Part shown: in pieces, positions 18,472 through 26,251 of the stretch | Layout: every line of letters begins with the position of its first letter | Position numbering within the stretch: the first letter of the stretch is position 1 | Assembly: GCF_011682145.1 (NCBI RefSeq) | Contig: NZ_WHJH01000018.1 | Span: 1-64,000 of the forward strand | Length of the DNA stretch: 64,000 bases | Direction of reading: 5' to 3' | Origin: Massilia mucilaginosa | Lineage (GTDB): Bacteria > Pseudomonadota > Gammaproteobacteria > Burkholderiales > Burkholderiaceae_D | Notes under the pieces: generated by a model | What the model was told of the DNA's origin: nothing | What the model saw: the letters and a program-made list of their open reading frames with translations, nothing else | Databases searched by the model: none | Position numbers and translations under genes: made by a program

Positions 18472-21162
18472 TCAGAACTTGTAGGTCGCCCTCACGTAAA
18501 ACGTGCGCCCGAGCGGGTCCGTGTAGCGCGGGTCGTAGCCCTGCTGGAACGTGGTGCCCTGGATGGTGAAGGGCGGGTCTTCGTCCAGCAGGTTCTTGAC
18601 GCCGGCCGTTACGCTGACCTTCCGGTTGGCTGTATACGTGCCCGCCAGGGCCCAGGTCGAGTAATGCCCGACGCGGCCGGGCACGACGCCGTTCGCGTCG
18701 GGCTGGTCGTCATAGCCGGACAGGTAGCGGTTGGACAGGATCATGTTCAGCGGCCCCCGGGTCCACCCCAAGGTGGCGGTGTGACGCCACTGGAACACCG
18801 GACTGGCATCGGCATAGCGGCCCGCGTTGATGGTGAACGGACCGTTGCGCTCGTTCTGGTAGTCGTAGCGGTCCACATAGGTGCCATCGACCCCCAGCGT
18901 AAAGTTGCCCCAATGGCCGCGCTGCAGGCGCCACAGCAGGCCCAGGTCGACGCCGCGCGTCTTGACCTCGCCCAGGTTCTGGGTGATTGCCAGCACGTAA
19001 TCGAGCCGGGTGCGGGCGGCATTGTAGAAATACAGGTTCTGGTATTTCTGGTAGTCGCCGAAGATCGATTCTTCCGCCAGCGCGCTGATCTGGTCCTTGA
19101 GCCGGATATCCCAGTAGTCGGCCGTAAGGGTCAGGTTATTGACCGGCTCGAGCACGATCCCGGCGCTGTAGGTGCGCGAGCGTTCCGGCTTGACGTCGGG
19201 ATTGCCGCCCTGACGGCGGTTTTGCTGCTGGTCGCAGGCGAGATTGGGATTGGCTGCCGGAACAGCGGTACCGCCCGGGCACAGCACCGGATCGTTCCAG
19301 GTATTGCTGGTATTGGTCGTGGTCTGCGGCCCGTGCAGGTCGTACAGGGTGGGCGCGCGGAAGCCTTTGTTGAACGACCCGCGCACCAGCACCTGTTTGG
19401 TCGGCTGCCAGCGCAGCGCCACCTTGGGATTGAAGCTGTGGCCAAAATCGGTGTAGTCGTCGTAGCGCGCGGCCAGGTTGACTTCGAGGTCCTTGATGAC
19501 CGGGATGTTGAGCTCGGTAAATACGGCGCCGATATTGCGGCTGCCGCTCTGGTCCTGGGCGTCGGCGTAGCCGGAACTCGAGGCCTGGCTGGCCAGCGCG
19601 CGGTTGACCCGGTAGTCGGCTTCGTCGCGCCGGAATTCGCCGCCCAGCGCGAATCCGAGCGGGCCTGCGGGCAAGGTCATCAGTTCGCGGCTGGCCTTGA
19701 CGTCGATGGCGCCGCTCTTGATCTTGGCGCGCAGGTACTCGCCCAGCAGCTGCGACCGGGCCAGAAAATCGTTGCCGGCGCTGGTTTGTTCGCCGAAGGG
19801 GTTGAGCAAGCCGTTGCCGACGCCCTCGATGATGCGCGCATCGACCACGTAGCCGCCGGTGAACGCGCTGCGCGCCCGCCCCACCGCATACGACAGCGCG
19901 GCGTTGTAGTCCCAGCCGCCGGCCGTGCCCTCCATGCTGGCCAGCAGGCGGTCGGTCAGGCTCACGTCGAGCCCTTCGCGCTTGCCGGTCACCATCGGGC
20001 GCCAGCTGATGTCGAGCGGCTCGCCGGCCAGGCCGGCCACGGCCGGGGTGATGCCGGCGCCGGGATAGAAAGGACTGGCATTGCTCATGGTCAGGCCGAT
20101 GCCGGCCAGCGGCGGCGGCGCCACGTGCGCTTCGTTGGTGCTGCGGCTATGCAGGTATTCCAGCGTGGCGGTGTGGTCGGCCCCGAGTTTTTTGCTGAAG
20201 CGGCCGAGGAAGGTTTCCTGCTTGGTCAGTGGAATCAAGTCGACGAACTGGGTATAGTCGAAGCGGCAGGTCGGCGCCGCGCCGGCATTGGGCATCGAGT
20301 AGGGCGGCTGGCAGCCGCTGGCATGGCTGGGGTTGCCCGAGATGCCCTCGTCGGAATAGAAGTTGGCGGGGAAGGTGGTGCCGCTGGTGCGGTTCAGGCC
20401 GCGCTCGGGGCGCACCCCGGTGCGCGCGAAGTCGCGGTCGGTGGCCATGAGTGCGGACTGGCGGTGGAAGTCGACGATGCCGAGCAGGTTGTAGCCGTCG
20501 TTGGCCAGGTCGCCCCAGCCGCCGGTAAGGTTGATGCGTTGCTCGTCGCCGCCGCCCGAGCCGGCCGGCTGGTACGCTTCCACGCTCACTTCCATGCCGC
20601 GGTAGGAGCGCTTGGTGACGAAGTTGATCACGCCGCCGATGGCGTCGCTGCCGTAGATGGCCGAGGCGCCGTCGCGCAGCACTTCGACCCGTTCGAGCGC
20701 GGCCACGGGAATGATGTTCAGGTCGACCGTGTCGGCGAAGAAGGGGTGGTTGGCCAGGCGCCGGCCGTTGAGCAGCACCAGGGTCTTGTCGCTGCCCAGG
20801 CCGCGCAGGTTGGCCGTGGCGCGTCCGCCGGTGCCGGAGCCGACCGACTGGCTCGAACCGGTCGAGGTCTGGTTCATGGGAATGGTGGCCAGCACTTCCT
20901 GCACGGTCGAGAGGCCCTGCTTGGCGAAGTCTTCGGCGCGCAGGGTGGTGATCGGCAGCGCCGTTTGTGCGGCCAGCCGCTGCCGGATCGAGGTGCCGAC
21001 GATTTCGACCTTTTGCATGGGCTGCGCGCCCTCGGCGGGCGCCTGGGCCCGGGCCGGCAGGGCCAGCACGCCGGCGCCGAGCAGGGCGCCGCCGGCGCAC
21101 AGGCGGCCGATAGCGGCGGACATGTTTTTTTCACGCGTTTTTGCAATCGCATTTGCAGTCAT
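18472..21162 (-). CDS. TonB-dependent outer-membrane receptor (type A)
   Basis: This 896-residue receptor imports an unknown substrate through the outer membrane using TonB energy. It has an N-terminal export signal with cleavage likely after LPARAQ, a TonB-box-like VEIVGTSI, a plug domain (VEVLRDGASAIYGSDAIGGV) and a beta-barrel ending in the family's final aromatic residue (YVRATYKF). The ATG at 21162 was chosen because GGAG lies 7 bases upstream; an earlier start would add an untypical leader. It is the downstream partner of the receptor at 21232-24081, 69 bases away. Its plug resembles that of the receptor at 35167-37785 more than the one next to it. Confidence 0.9.
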   Translation of the reverse strand: MTANAIAKTREKNMSAAIGRLCAGGALLGAGVLALPARAQAPAEGAQPMQKVEIVGTSIRQRLAAQTALPITTLRAEDFAKQGLSTVQEVLATIPMNQTSTGSSQSVGSGTGGRATANLRGLGSDKTLVLLNGRRLANHPFFADTVDLNIIPVAALERVEVLRDGASAIYGSDAIGGVINFVTKRSYRGMEVSVEAYQPAGSGGGDEQRINLTGGWGDLANDGYNLLGIVDFHRQSALMATDRDFARTGVRPERGLNRTSGTTFPANFYSDEGISGNPSHASGCQPPYSMPNAGAAPTCRFDYTQFVDLIPLTKQETFLGRFSKKLGADHTATLEYLHSRSTNEAHVAPPPLAGIGLTMSNASPFYPGAGITPAVAGLAGEPLDISWRPMVTGKREGLDVSLTDRLLASMEGTAGGWDYNAALSYAVGRARSAFTGGYVVDARIIEGVGNGLLNPFGEQTSAGNDFLARSQLLGEYLRAKIKSGAIDVKASRELMTLPAGPLGFALGGEFRRDEADYRVNRALASQASSSGYADAQDQSGSRNIGAVFTELNIPVIKDLEVNLAARYDDYTDFGHSFNPKVALRWQPTKQVLVRGSFNKGFRAPTLYDLHGPQTTTNTSNTWNDPVLCPGGTAVPAANPNLACDQQQNRRQGGNPDVKPERSRTYSAGIVLEPVNNLTLTADYWDIRLKDQISALAEESIFGDYQKYQNLYFYNAARTRLDYVLAITQNLGEVKTRGVDLGLLWRLQRGHWGNFTLGVDGTYVDRYDYQNERNGPFTINAGRYADASPVFQWRHTATLGWTRGPLNMILSNRYLSGYDDQPDANGVVPGRVGHYSTWALAGTYTANRKVSVTAGVKNLLDEDPPFTIQGTTFQQGYDPRYTDPLGRTFYVRATYKF

Positions 21163-21231
21163 GTAGTGCTCCAGTGAGAGGGTGGTGATCAGCAAGTGCG
21201 CGTCAATTGCGCATCATTTCGGCACACTTGC

Positions 21232-24081
21232 TTAAAAGGTGTAACGCACGCCGGCCGTGAAGAAACGCCCCACGGCGCCGGCATGGTCGAGCGGGTTGTA
21301 GGCGGTGGCCCCGTAGGTCAGCGGGTCGAGCGGGGCGGTCTTGTCGAAAATGTTTTGCGCCGATCCGAACACTTCGACCCGCGTGCCCGGCTTCCAGCGG
21401 AAGGTCAGGTCGACCGTGGTGAAGGACGGCAGTTCGCAGCCGGCCGGGGCCGCATCGCCATTGGCGAAATGGCTGGCGCAACCGGCCGGGTCGTTCTTGA
21501 ACAGCGTGTTCTTGAGGTCGCCCCGGTAGTTGACGTTGGCCCCCACGCGCCAGGCGGCGCGCTCCCACGAGAGGCTGAAGTTGACCCGGTCGTCGGGCGT
21601 GCCGACGCAGTTGGTGACGTCGCAGTTGCCATGGGTGCCGGCGAAGTCGCGCGCGCTGCCGTCCTGCTCGGTGCGCAGCCACTTGAACAGGTGGGTCCAC
21701 TTGGCGTTGATGGTCGCTTCGCCGGTGCCTGGTCCGAAGTTGACGCGCTGGGTCAGGTCGAGGTCGGCGCCGCGCACCTCGGTGCTGGCCGAGTTGACGT
21801 AGCTGGCCAGCACCGCCGTGATCGGTCCGGGGTCGCCGGGCACGGCGGCGCTGCTCGGATCGCGCGCGATGCGGCCGGCCGCGATGGCGGCATCGCTCTG
21901 TTCCTGGTTGATTTCGTTCTTGCGCTTGATTTCCCACAGGTCGAGCGCGATGCTGGTGCGCTTGTACGGGTCCCACACCATGCCGACATTGATGCTGCGC
22001 GATTTTTCGGGCGACAGCGCCGGGTTGGGCGAGGTGATGATGGCCACGCCGGCCGGGGCGCAGGCGGTCTCGACCCCCAGGCCGCAGCGCAGGGGATCGA
22101 TGGCGGTGGAAAACGCGGCCAGGCCGCCGACGCCGTTTTCGGCCGTGCTGGGGGCGCGAAAGCCGCGCGCATACGTGCCGCGCAAGGCGAAGGTGGGCAC
22201 CGGCGTCCATTTGACGCCGAACTTGGGCGTGTAGGAGTCGCCGGCGTCGGTGTAGTGGTCGCCCCGCAGCGCGGCCGACAGTTCGACGGTCGGATGCACC
22301 GGCGCGAGCACCTCGCCGTACAGCGCGGCCACGTTGCGCCCGCCCTTGTAGGCCGAGTAGCCGAGGCCGACGATGTTGCCGCGCTCGGTGCCGGGGACCG
22401 CTTCCAGCTCGGCTGTTTCGCGCCGGAATTCGCCGCCGAGCGCGATCCCGAGCGGCCCGCCCGGCAGTGCGGCCAGTTCGCGCGAGGCGCGCATGTCGAG
22501 CTGGGCGATGCGGCTCTTGGCATCGTTGTGCAGCGTCGGCGCCAGCGCCGCGTACAGGGCCGGCGAATCGATGCCGGCGTTCTCGGCGATGCGCCACACG
22601 CTGCCCGGCGCCAGCGCGGCGTAGGCCGGGTTGGCGCCGGCCGCCGCCACATTGGCCGCGGTGGGATTGAGCAGGGCGAACATGACGTCGCGCTGCAGGT
22701 AGCGGCTGCGTTCCTGGCTGACCTGGTTTTGCGAGAACAGCAGGGCGGTGTCGAGCTCCCACGGGCCTGCGCTGCCCTTGACGCCGGCCAGCAAGCGCAC
22801 GAAGTCGGAGTCGATCCGGCTCATGCGCGGACCGACATCGGCGGCCATGTAGCGCAGCCGCGCCGGCGTGCCGAAATACGGATTGTCGGGATGGGCCGCG
22901 CCCAGCGCCACCGCGGCGCTGTTGACCGGCCCGGCGGGCGAGCCGACCGCGCCGCTGACCGCCGACGGCGTGGACGACGTGGCCGACTCGCTGCGGTACA
23001 GGTTCAGTTCGGCGTAGGTTTGCAGCCCGGGCGTGGGCTGGAAGGTGGCGCGCCCGAAAAAGTTGATCCGCTCCTGGCGCGGCTGGATCTGGTTGTACAG
23101 TTGCGCTGCGTCGACCAGGCAGCCGCCGCCCGGGTCGCCCTGCGGATGGCGGGTGAAGTTGGCGCAGGCCGCGCCCGGAAAGGTGCGGGTAAAACCGGCG
23201 CCGGCCAGGTTGCCGCGGTTGGTGTAATCGAGCGTGTCCGGGTTGCGCACATTGCCGTTGATGGCGCTGCCGGCGGTATTGTTGTTGGTGATGGCGCCGG
23301 TGCCGCCCAGCGTTTCCTGGGCGCTGAAACCCCACGGGCGCAGGTCGCCGCGCCCGATGTAGGCGCGGCCGGCGCGGTCGCGGTTCCAGATCTCGGCGCG
23401 CCGTCCGTACTCCAGGCTGGCCAGCAGGTTGTAGCGGTCGGCTTGCAGGTCGCCCTTGCCCCAGGTGAGGGCGGCGACGCCGTCGTTGCCGTCGTGCTCG
23501 CGCGACTGGCCGAAGCTGGCGCGCACGGTGGCGCCGCGGAAGTCGCGCCGCAGGATCACGTTGACCACGCCGGCGATCGCGTCCGAACCGTACATGGCCG
23601 AGGCGCCGTCCTTGAGCACTTCGACCCGCTCGACGGCGTCGGTGGGGATGATGTTCAGGTCGGAAAAGACTTTCTGGCCGTCGTCGGCCAGGCCGTAGGG
23701 GGCCACCCGGCGCCCGTTGAGCAGCACCAGGGTGGAGGCCGTGCCCAGGCCGCGCAGCGAGATGCCGGAGGCGCCGCTGGCGAAGCCGCCGCCGAAGCTC
23801 GACGGCACCGAGCCCTGGTTGTCGACCGCCAGGGTCTGCAGCAGTTCGGCCACGGTGGTCTTGCCGGAACGCTCGATATCGTTGCGGTTGAGGGTGATGA
23901 CGGAGGCCGCCGTTTCCTTGGTGGCGCGCGGGATCAGGGTGCCGGTGATTTCGACGCGCGGGAGGGGGCCGGGCGGCGCCGGGGTTTGCGCCTGGGCGGC
24001 GCACGAGAGCAGGGCCAGGCCGGCGGCGCTGCCGCCGGCGAACAGGCGCCGCAGCGAACGGGAGATAATGGTTTCTTTCAT
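21232..24081 (-). CDS. TonB-dependent outer-membrane receptor (type B)
   Basis: This is a 949-residue receptor with a signal peptide ending near SCAAQAQ, VEITGTLI near the mature start, a plug domain (VEVLKDGASAMYGSDAIAGV) and a barrel ending GRFFTAGVRYTF. ATG 24081 follows GGAG at 9 bases. No ligand is evident. It is first in a two-receptor unit. Upstream (24129-24250) lie three FNR-like boxes, suggesting oxygen-dependent expression. The closest relative in the window is the receptor at 38743-41535, which has the same DLN/DLS-IIP/IPM plug variant and barrel pattern. Confidence 0.9.
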   Translation of the reverse strand: MKETIISRSLRRLFAGGSAAGLALLSCAAQAQTPAPPGPLPRVEITGTLIPRATKETAASVITLNRNDIERSGKTTVAELLQTLAVDNQGSVPSSFGGGFASGASGISLRGLGTASTLVLLNGRRVAPYGLADDGQKVFSDLNIIPTDAVERVEVLKDGASAMYGSDAIAGVVNVILRRDFRGATVRASFGQSREHDGNDGVAALTWGKGDLQADRYNLLASLEYGRRAEIWNRDRAGRAYIGRGDLRPWGFSAQETLGGTGAITNNNTAGSAINGNVRNPDTLDYTNRGNLAGAGFTRTFPGAACANFTRHPQGDPGGGCLVDAAQLYNQIQPRQERINFFGRATFQPTPGLQTYAELNLYRSESATSSTPSAVSGAVGSPAGPVNSAAVALGAAHPDNPYFGTPARLRYMAADVGPRMSRIDSDFVRLLAGVKGSAGPWELDTALLFSQNQVSQERSRYLQRDVMFALLNPTAANVAAAGANPAYAALAPGSVWRIAENAGIDSPALYAALAPTLHNDAKSRIAQLDMRASRELAALPGGPLGIALGGEFRRETAELEAVPGTERGNIVGLGYSAYKGGRNVAALYGEVLAPVHPTVELSAALRGDHYTDAGDSYTPKFGVKWTPVPTFALRGTYARGFRAPSTAENGVGGLAAFSTAIDPLRCGLGVETACAPAGVAIITSPNPALSPEKSRSINVGMVWDPYKRTSIALDLWEIKRKNEINQEQSDAAIAAGRIARDPSSAAVPGDPGPITAVLASYVNSASTEVRGADLDLTQRVNFGPGTGEATINAKWTHLFKWLRTEQDGSARDFAGTHGNCDVTNCVGTPDDRVNFSLSWERAAWRVGANVNYRGDLKNTLFKNDPAGCASHFANGDAAPAGCELPSFTTVDLTFRWKPGTRVEVFGSAQNIFDKTAPLDPLTYGATAYNPLDHAGAVGRFFTAGVRYTF

Positions 24082-24128
24082 GACAGGCTCCACAAAGCGA
24101 ATGACTGCCCCGTCCGCTTTGAAAAGCC

Positions 24129-24250
24129 ATGATCCAGGTCAATCTATCTGACTGGAAAAGTTGACCGTGTTTGATCTGGCGCAAAGTCCGGCAGGGGGCT
24201 CGGTGACTGAGTTTTGCACCCGAGACGTTTGCACAACTGATCTGGATCAA
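24129..24250 (-). promoter_or_regulatory. Three FNR-like boxes upstream of the TonB receptor pair
   Basis: Read on the minus strand, the sites are TTGATCCAGATCAG (24250-24237), TTGCGCCAGATCAA (24184-24171) and TTGACCTGGATCAT (24142-24129), matching the TTGATnnnnATCAA consensus at 9, 8 and 8 of 10 positions. All share a CCAG/CTGG core. A −10-like TAGATT is at 24146-24141, with the middle box centred about 40-45 bases upstream of the expected start, as in class II FNR promoters. The third box overlaps the likely start site. Confidence 0.55.
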
Positions 24251-24333
24251 ATGTGACAGGCATCGGCGCCCCTGTTGTGGGAAGCGCGCAACCGCTTGTG
24301 CCGTGAGGACGTGACGGACGCCGATAAAACAGC

Positions 24334-24363
24334 TTGCCAAATTGCAGGAATTGTTGTTATAGT
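24334..24363 (+). promoter_or_regulatory. Sigma-70-type promoter of the aroG attenuator
   Basis: TTGCCA at 24334-24339 and TATAGT at 24358-24363 are 18 bases apart. Transcription would start near 24370, about 20 bases before the leader ATG at 24389, which suits an attenuator. Confidence 0.65.
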
Positions 24364-24388
24364 CCTTGCACCACTTTCGGATCTTGCC

Positions 24389-24457
24389 ATGCACAACGTC
24401 GTTTTCTTTACCTGCTACTTTTACTTTAGCAATTCCAACCTAAAGGCGGTGGAGTAG
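24389..24457 (+). CDS. Phe/Tyr-rich leader peptide of the aroG attenuator
   Basis: This 22-residue ORF carries VVFFTCYFYF: four Phe and two Tyr within nine residues. It is placed between a promoter and a strong terminator ahead of DAHP synthase. In the classic mechanism, ribosomes stalled at Phe/Tyr codons when these amino acids are scarce would allow an antiterminator to form. The GGCGGT at 24445-24450, within the leader's last codons, is complementary to ACCGCC in the terminator stem, giving the required alternative pairing. The leader is too short for standard gene finding. Confidence 0.8.
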   Translation: MHNVVFFTCYFYFSNSNLKAVE

Positions 24458-24503
24458 CGGCAGGTTCACGTAGCAACGACGAGATCCAGCATCATCCAGA
24501 GAA

Positions 24504-24529
24504 ACCGCCAATCATGGCGGTTTTTTTTT
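24504..24529 (+). terminator. Attenuator terminator before aroG
   Basis: ACCGCCA, loop ATCA, TGGCGGT followed by nine T. This is a compact, strong intrinsic terminator lying 47 bases after the leader stop and 49 bases before aroG. Its left arm can instead pair with GGCGGT of the leader. Confidence 0.85.
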
Positions 24530-24577
24530 GTCCAGCCAGTTTGATTCCAGTTTGAAATACCAGCCACGGAGAACACC

Positions 24578-25639
24578 ATGCCACGCACCGACGATCTACG
24601 CATCCGCGAAATGAAGGAACTGACCCCGCCCTCCCATCTGATCCGCGAGTTCGCCTGCGGCGAGCGCGCCGAGCAGACCGCAGCAAGCTCGCGCGTGGCC
24701 CTGCACCGCATCCTGCACGGCCAGGATGACCGCCTGATGGTGGTGATCGGCCCCTGCTCGATCCACGATACCCGGGCGGCGATGGAATACGCGCGCCGCC
24801 TGATCGGCGAGCGCGAGCGCTTCAAGGGCGAACTGGAAATCGTCATGCGCGTGTACTTCGAAAAGCCGCGCACCACGGTCGGCTGGAAGGGCTTGATCAA
24901 CGATCCGTACATGGACAACAGTTTCCGCATCAACGACGGGCTGCGCATGGCGCGCGAGCTGCTGCGCGACATCAACGAGCTCGGTTTGCCGGCCGGCACC
25001 GAATACCTCGACGTGATCAGTCCGCAGTACATCGCCGACCTGATCAGCTGGGGCGCGATCGGGGCCCGCACCACCGAGTCGCAGGTGCACCGCGAACTGG
25101 CGTCCGGGCTGTCGTGTCCGGTGGGTTTCAAGAATGGGACCGACGGCAATATCAAGATCGCGGTGGAAGCGATCAAGGCCGCGTCGCAGCCGCACCACTT
25201 TTTGTCGGTGACCAAAGGCGGCCATTCGGCGATCGTGTCGACCAACGGCAATGAGGATTGCCACATCATCCTGCGTGGCGGCAAGACGCCGAACTACGAC
25301 GCCGCCAGCGTGGACCTGGCCTGCCAGCAGATCGCCGCGCAGGGCCTGGACGCGCGCCTGATGATCGACGCCTCGCACGCCAACAGTTCCAAGAAGCCGG
25401 AAAACCAGGTGCCGGTGTGCGCCGATATCGCGGCCCAGGTGGCCGGCGGCGACCGCCGGATAGTCGGCGTGATGGTCGAGTCGCACCTGGTGGCCGGGCG
25501 CCAGGACCTGGTGCCGGGCAAGGAACTGGTCTACGGCCAGTCGATCACCGATGGCTGCATCGATTGGGACAGCAGCGTGGCCGTGCTCGAAGGCCTGGCC
25601 GAGGCGGTGCGCCAGCGCCGCCAGCGTGCGCCAGCCTGA
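24578..25639 (+). CDS. aroG: 3-deoxy-7-phosphoheptulonate (DAHP) synthase, type I
   Basis: The enzyme condenses phosphoenolpyruvate and erythrose 4-phosphate, the first step of the shikimate pathway. The 353-residue protein has IGPCSIHD near residue 55, YFEKPRTTVGWKGLINDP, the GTEYLDVISPQYIADLISWGAIGART block and the metal-binding DASHANSSKK. Length and the N-terminal extension fit the feedback-regulated AroF/G/H type; the Phe/Tyr-rich leader suggests a Phe- or Tyr-responsive isoenzyme. GGAG stands 8 bases upstream of ATG 24578. Confidence 0.95.
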   Translation: MPRTDDLRIREMKELTPPSHLIREFACGERAEQTAASSRVALHRILHGQDDRLMVVIGPCSIHDTRAAMEYARRLIGERERFKGELEIVMRVYFEKPRTTVGWKGLINDPYMDNSFRINDGLRMARELLRDINELGLPAGTEYLDVISPQYIADLISWGAIGARTTESQVHRELASGLSCPVGFKNGTDGNIKIAVEAIKAASQPHHFLSVTKGGHSAIVSTNGNEDCHIILRGGKTPNYDAASVDLACQQIAAQGLDARLMIDASHANSSKKPENQVPVCADIAAQVAGGDRRIVGVMVESHLVAGRQDLVPGKELVYGQSITDGCIDWDSSVAVLEGLAEAVRQRRQRAPA

Positions 25640-26251
25640 GGCGGGCGCGACCGGCTGAAGATGCGGCACTGAAGCACAGCGGGGCTTGCGCCAGCAGCCC
25701 CGCGCCTCTCCTGATCAGGTGATACGGCGGCGCGCCAGGCGCCGTCGCCCGCTCATTATTCCCCACGCCGCGACCGGCGCCCATGTCGAACGCCGCCATG
25801 CGCAGTATGGCGCGCTTCCACGTGCCTGCATTCTAAGCGGGCACGGCTGCGCATTGCCAACCCCTGCAATTAATTTCCTTTATTCAATCACAAATTTCTG
25901 TTCCGTATGCAAGAAACTACAGTGCAATCGTATGCATGCGACCACGGCTGTTGTTTATATACATATTGTGTGTTTACCGTTGACATCAATTATTCCCATA
26001 TGTTTCTATCTTGGGCTTGATTGGCAGAAAAGCACAGAAGTGCGGCGCCAGTTGGAGAAAGTCGCTTTAAGCGAAGTGAAGAAGTTTCAGCCGACGGAGA
26101 CAAGGTTACCCAAAACTCGGCTGTTGTACCTTGCATCGGGACGTGTCCGCGATCCGGAACGTGCCACCGCGAGGTTCGCTACTTAAATTGATGCACCCTC
26201 CAAAAGAGATGGTGTTAATACTAATATTATATAAAATCAAGGGATTCACAC
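25640..26251. other. 612-base intergenic region
   Basis: Just after aroG, GCGGGGCT and AGCCCCGC at 25679-25704 form a hairpin without a T-run, perhaps a weak terminator. From about 25860 the base composition falls towards AT, with an AT-only run (TAATATTATATAAAAT) at about 26221-26236 close to the next gene start, where a promoter is likely. No coding sequence with family features was seen here. Confidence 0.5.

Noticed and set aside
21196-24394. Two ORFs of about 1000 residues overlapping the TonB receptor at 21232-24081 in other frames
   Set aside because: Low-complexity Gly/Arg/Pro-rich shadows without motifs; the receptor frame has a signal peptide, plug and barrel.
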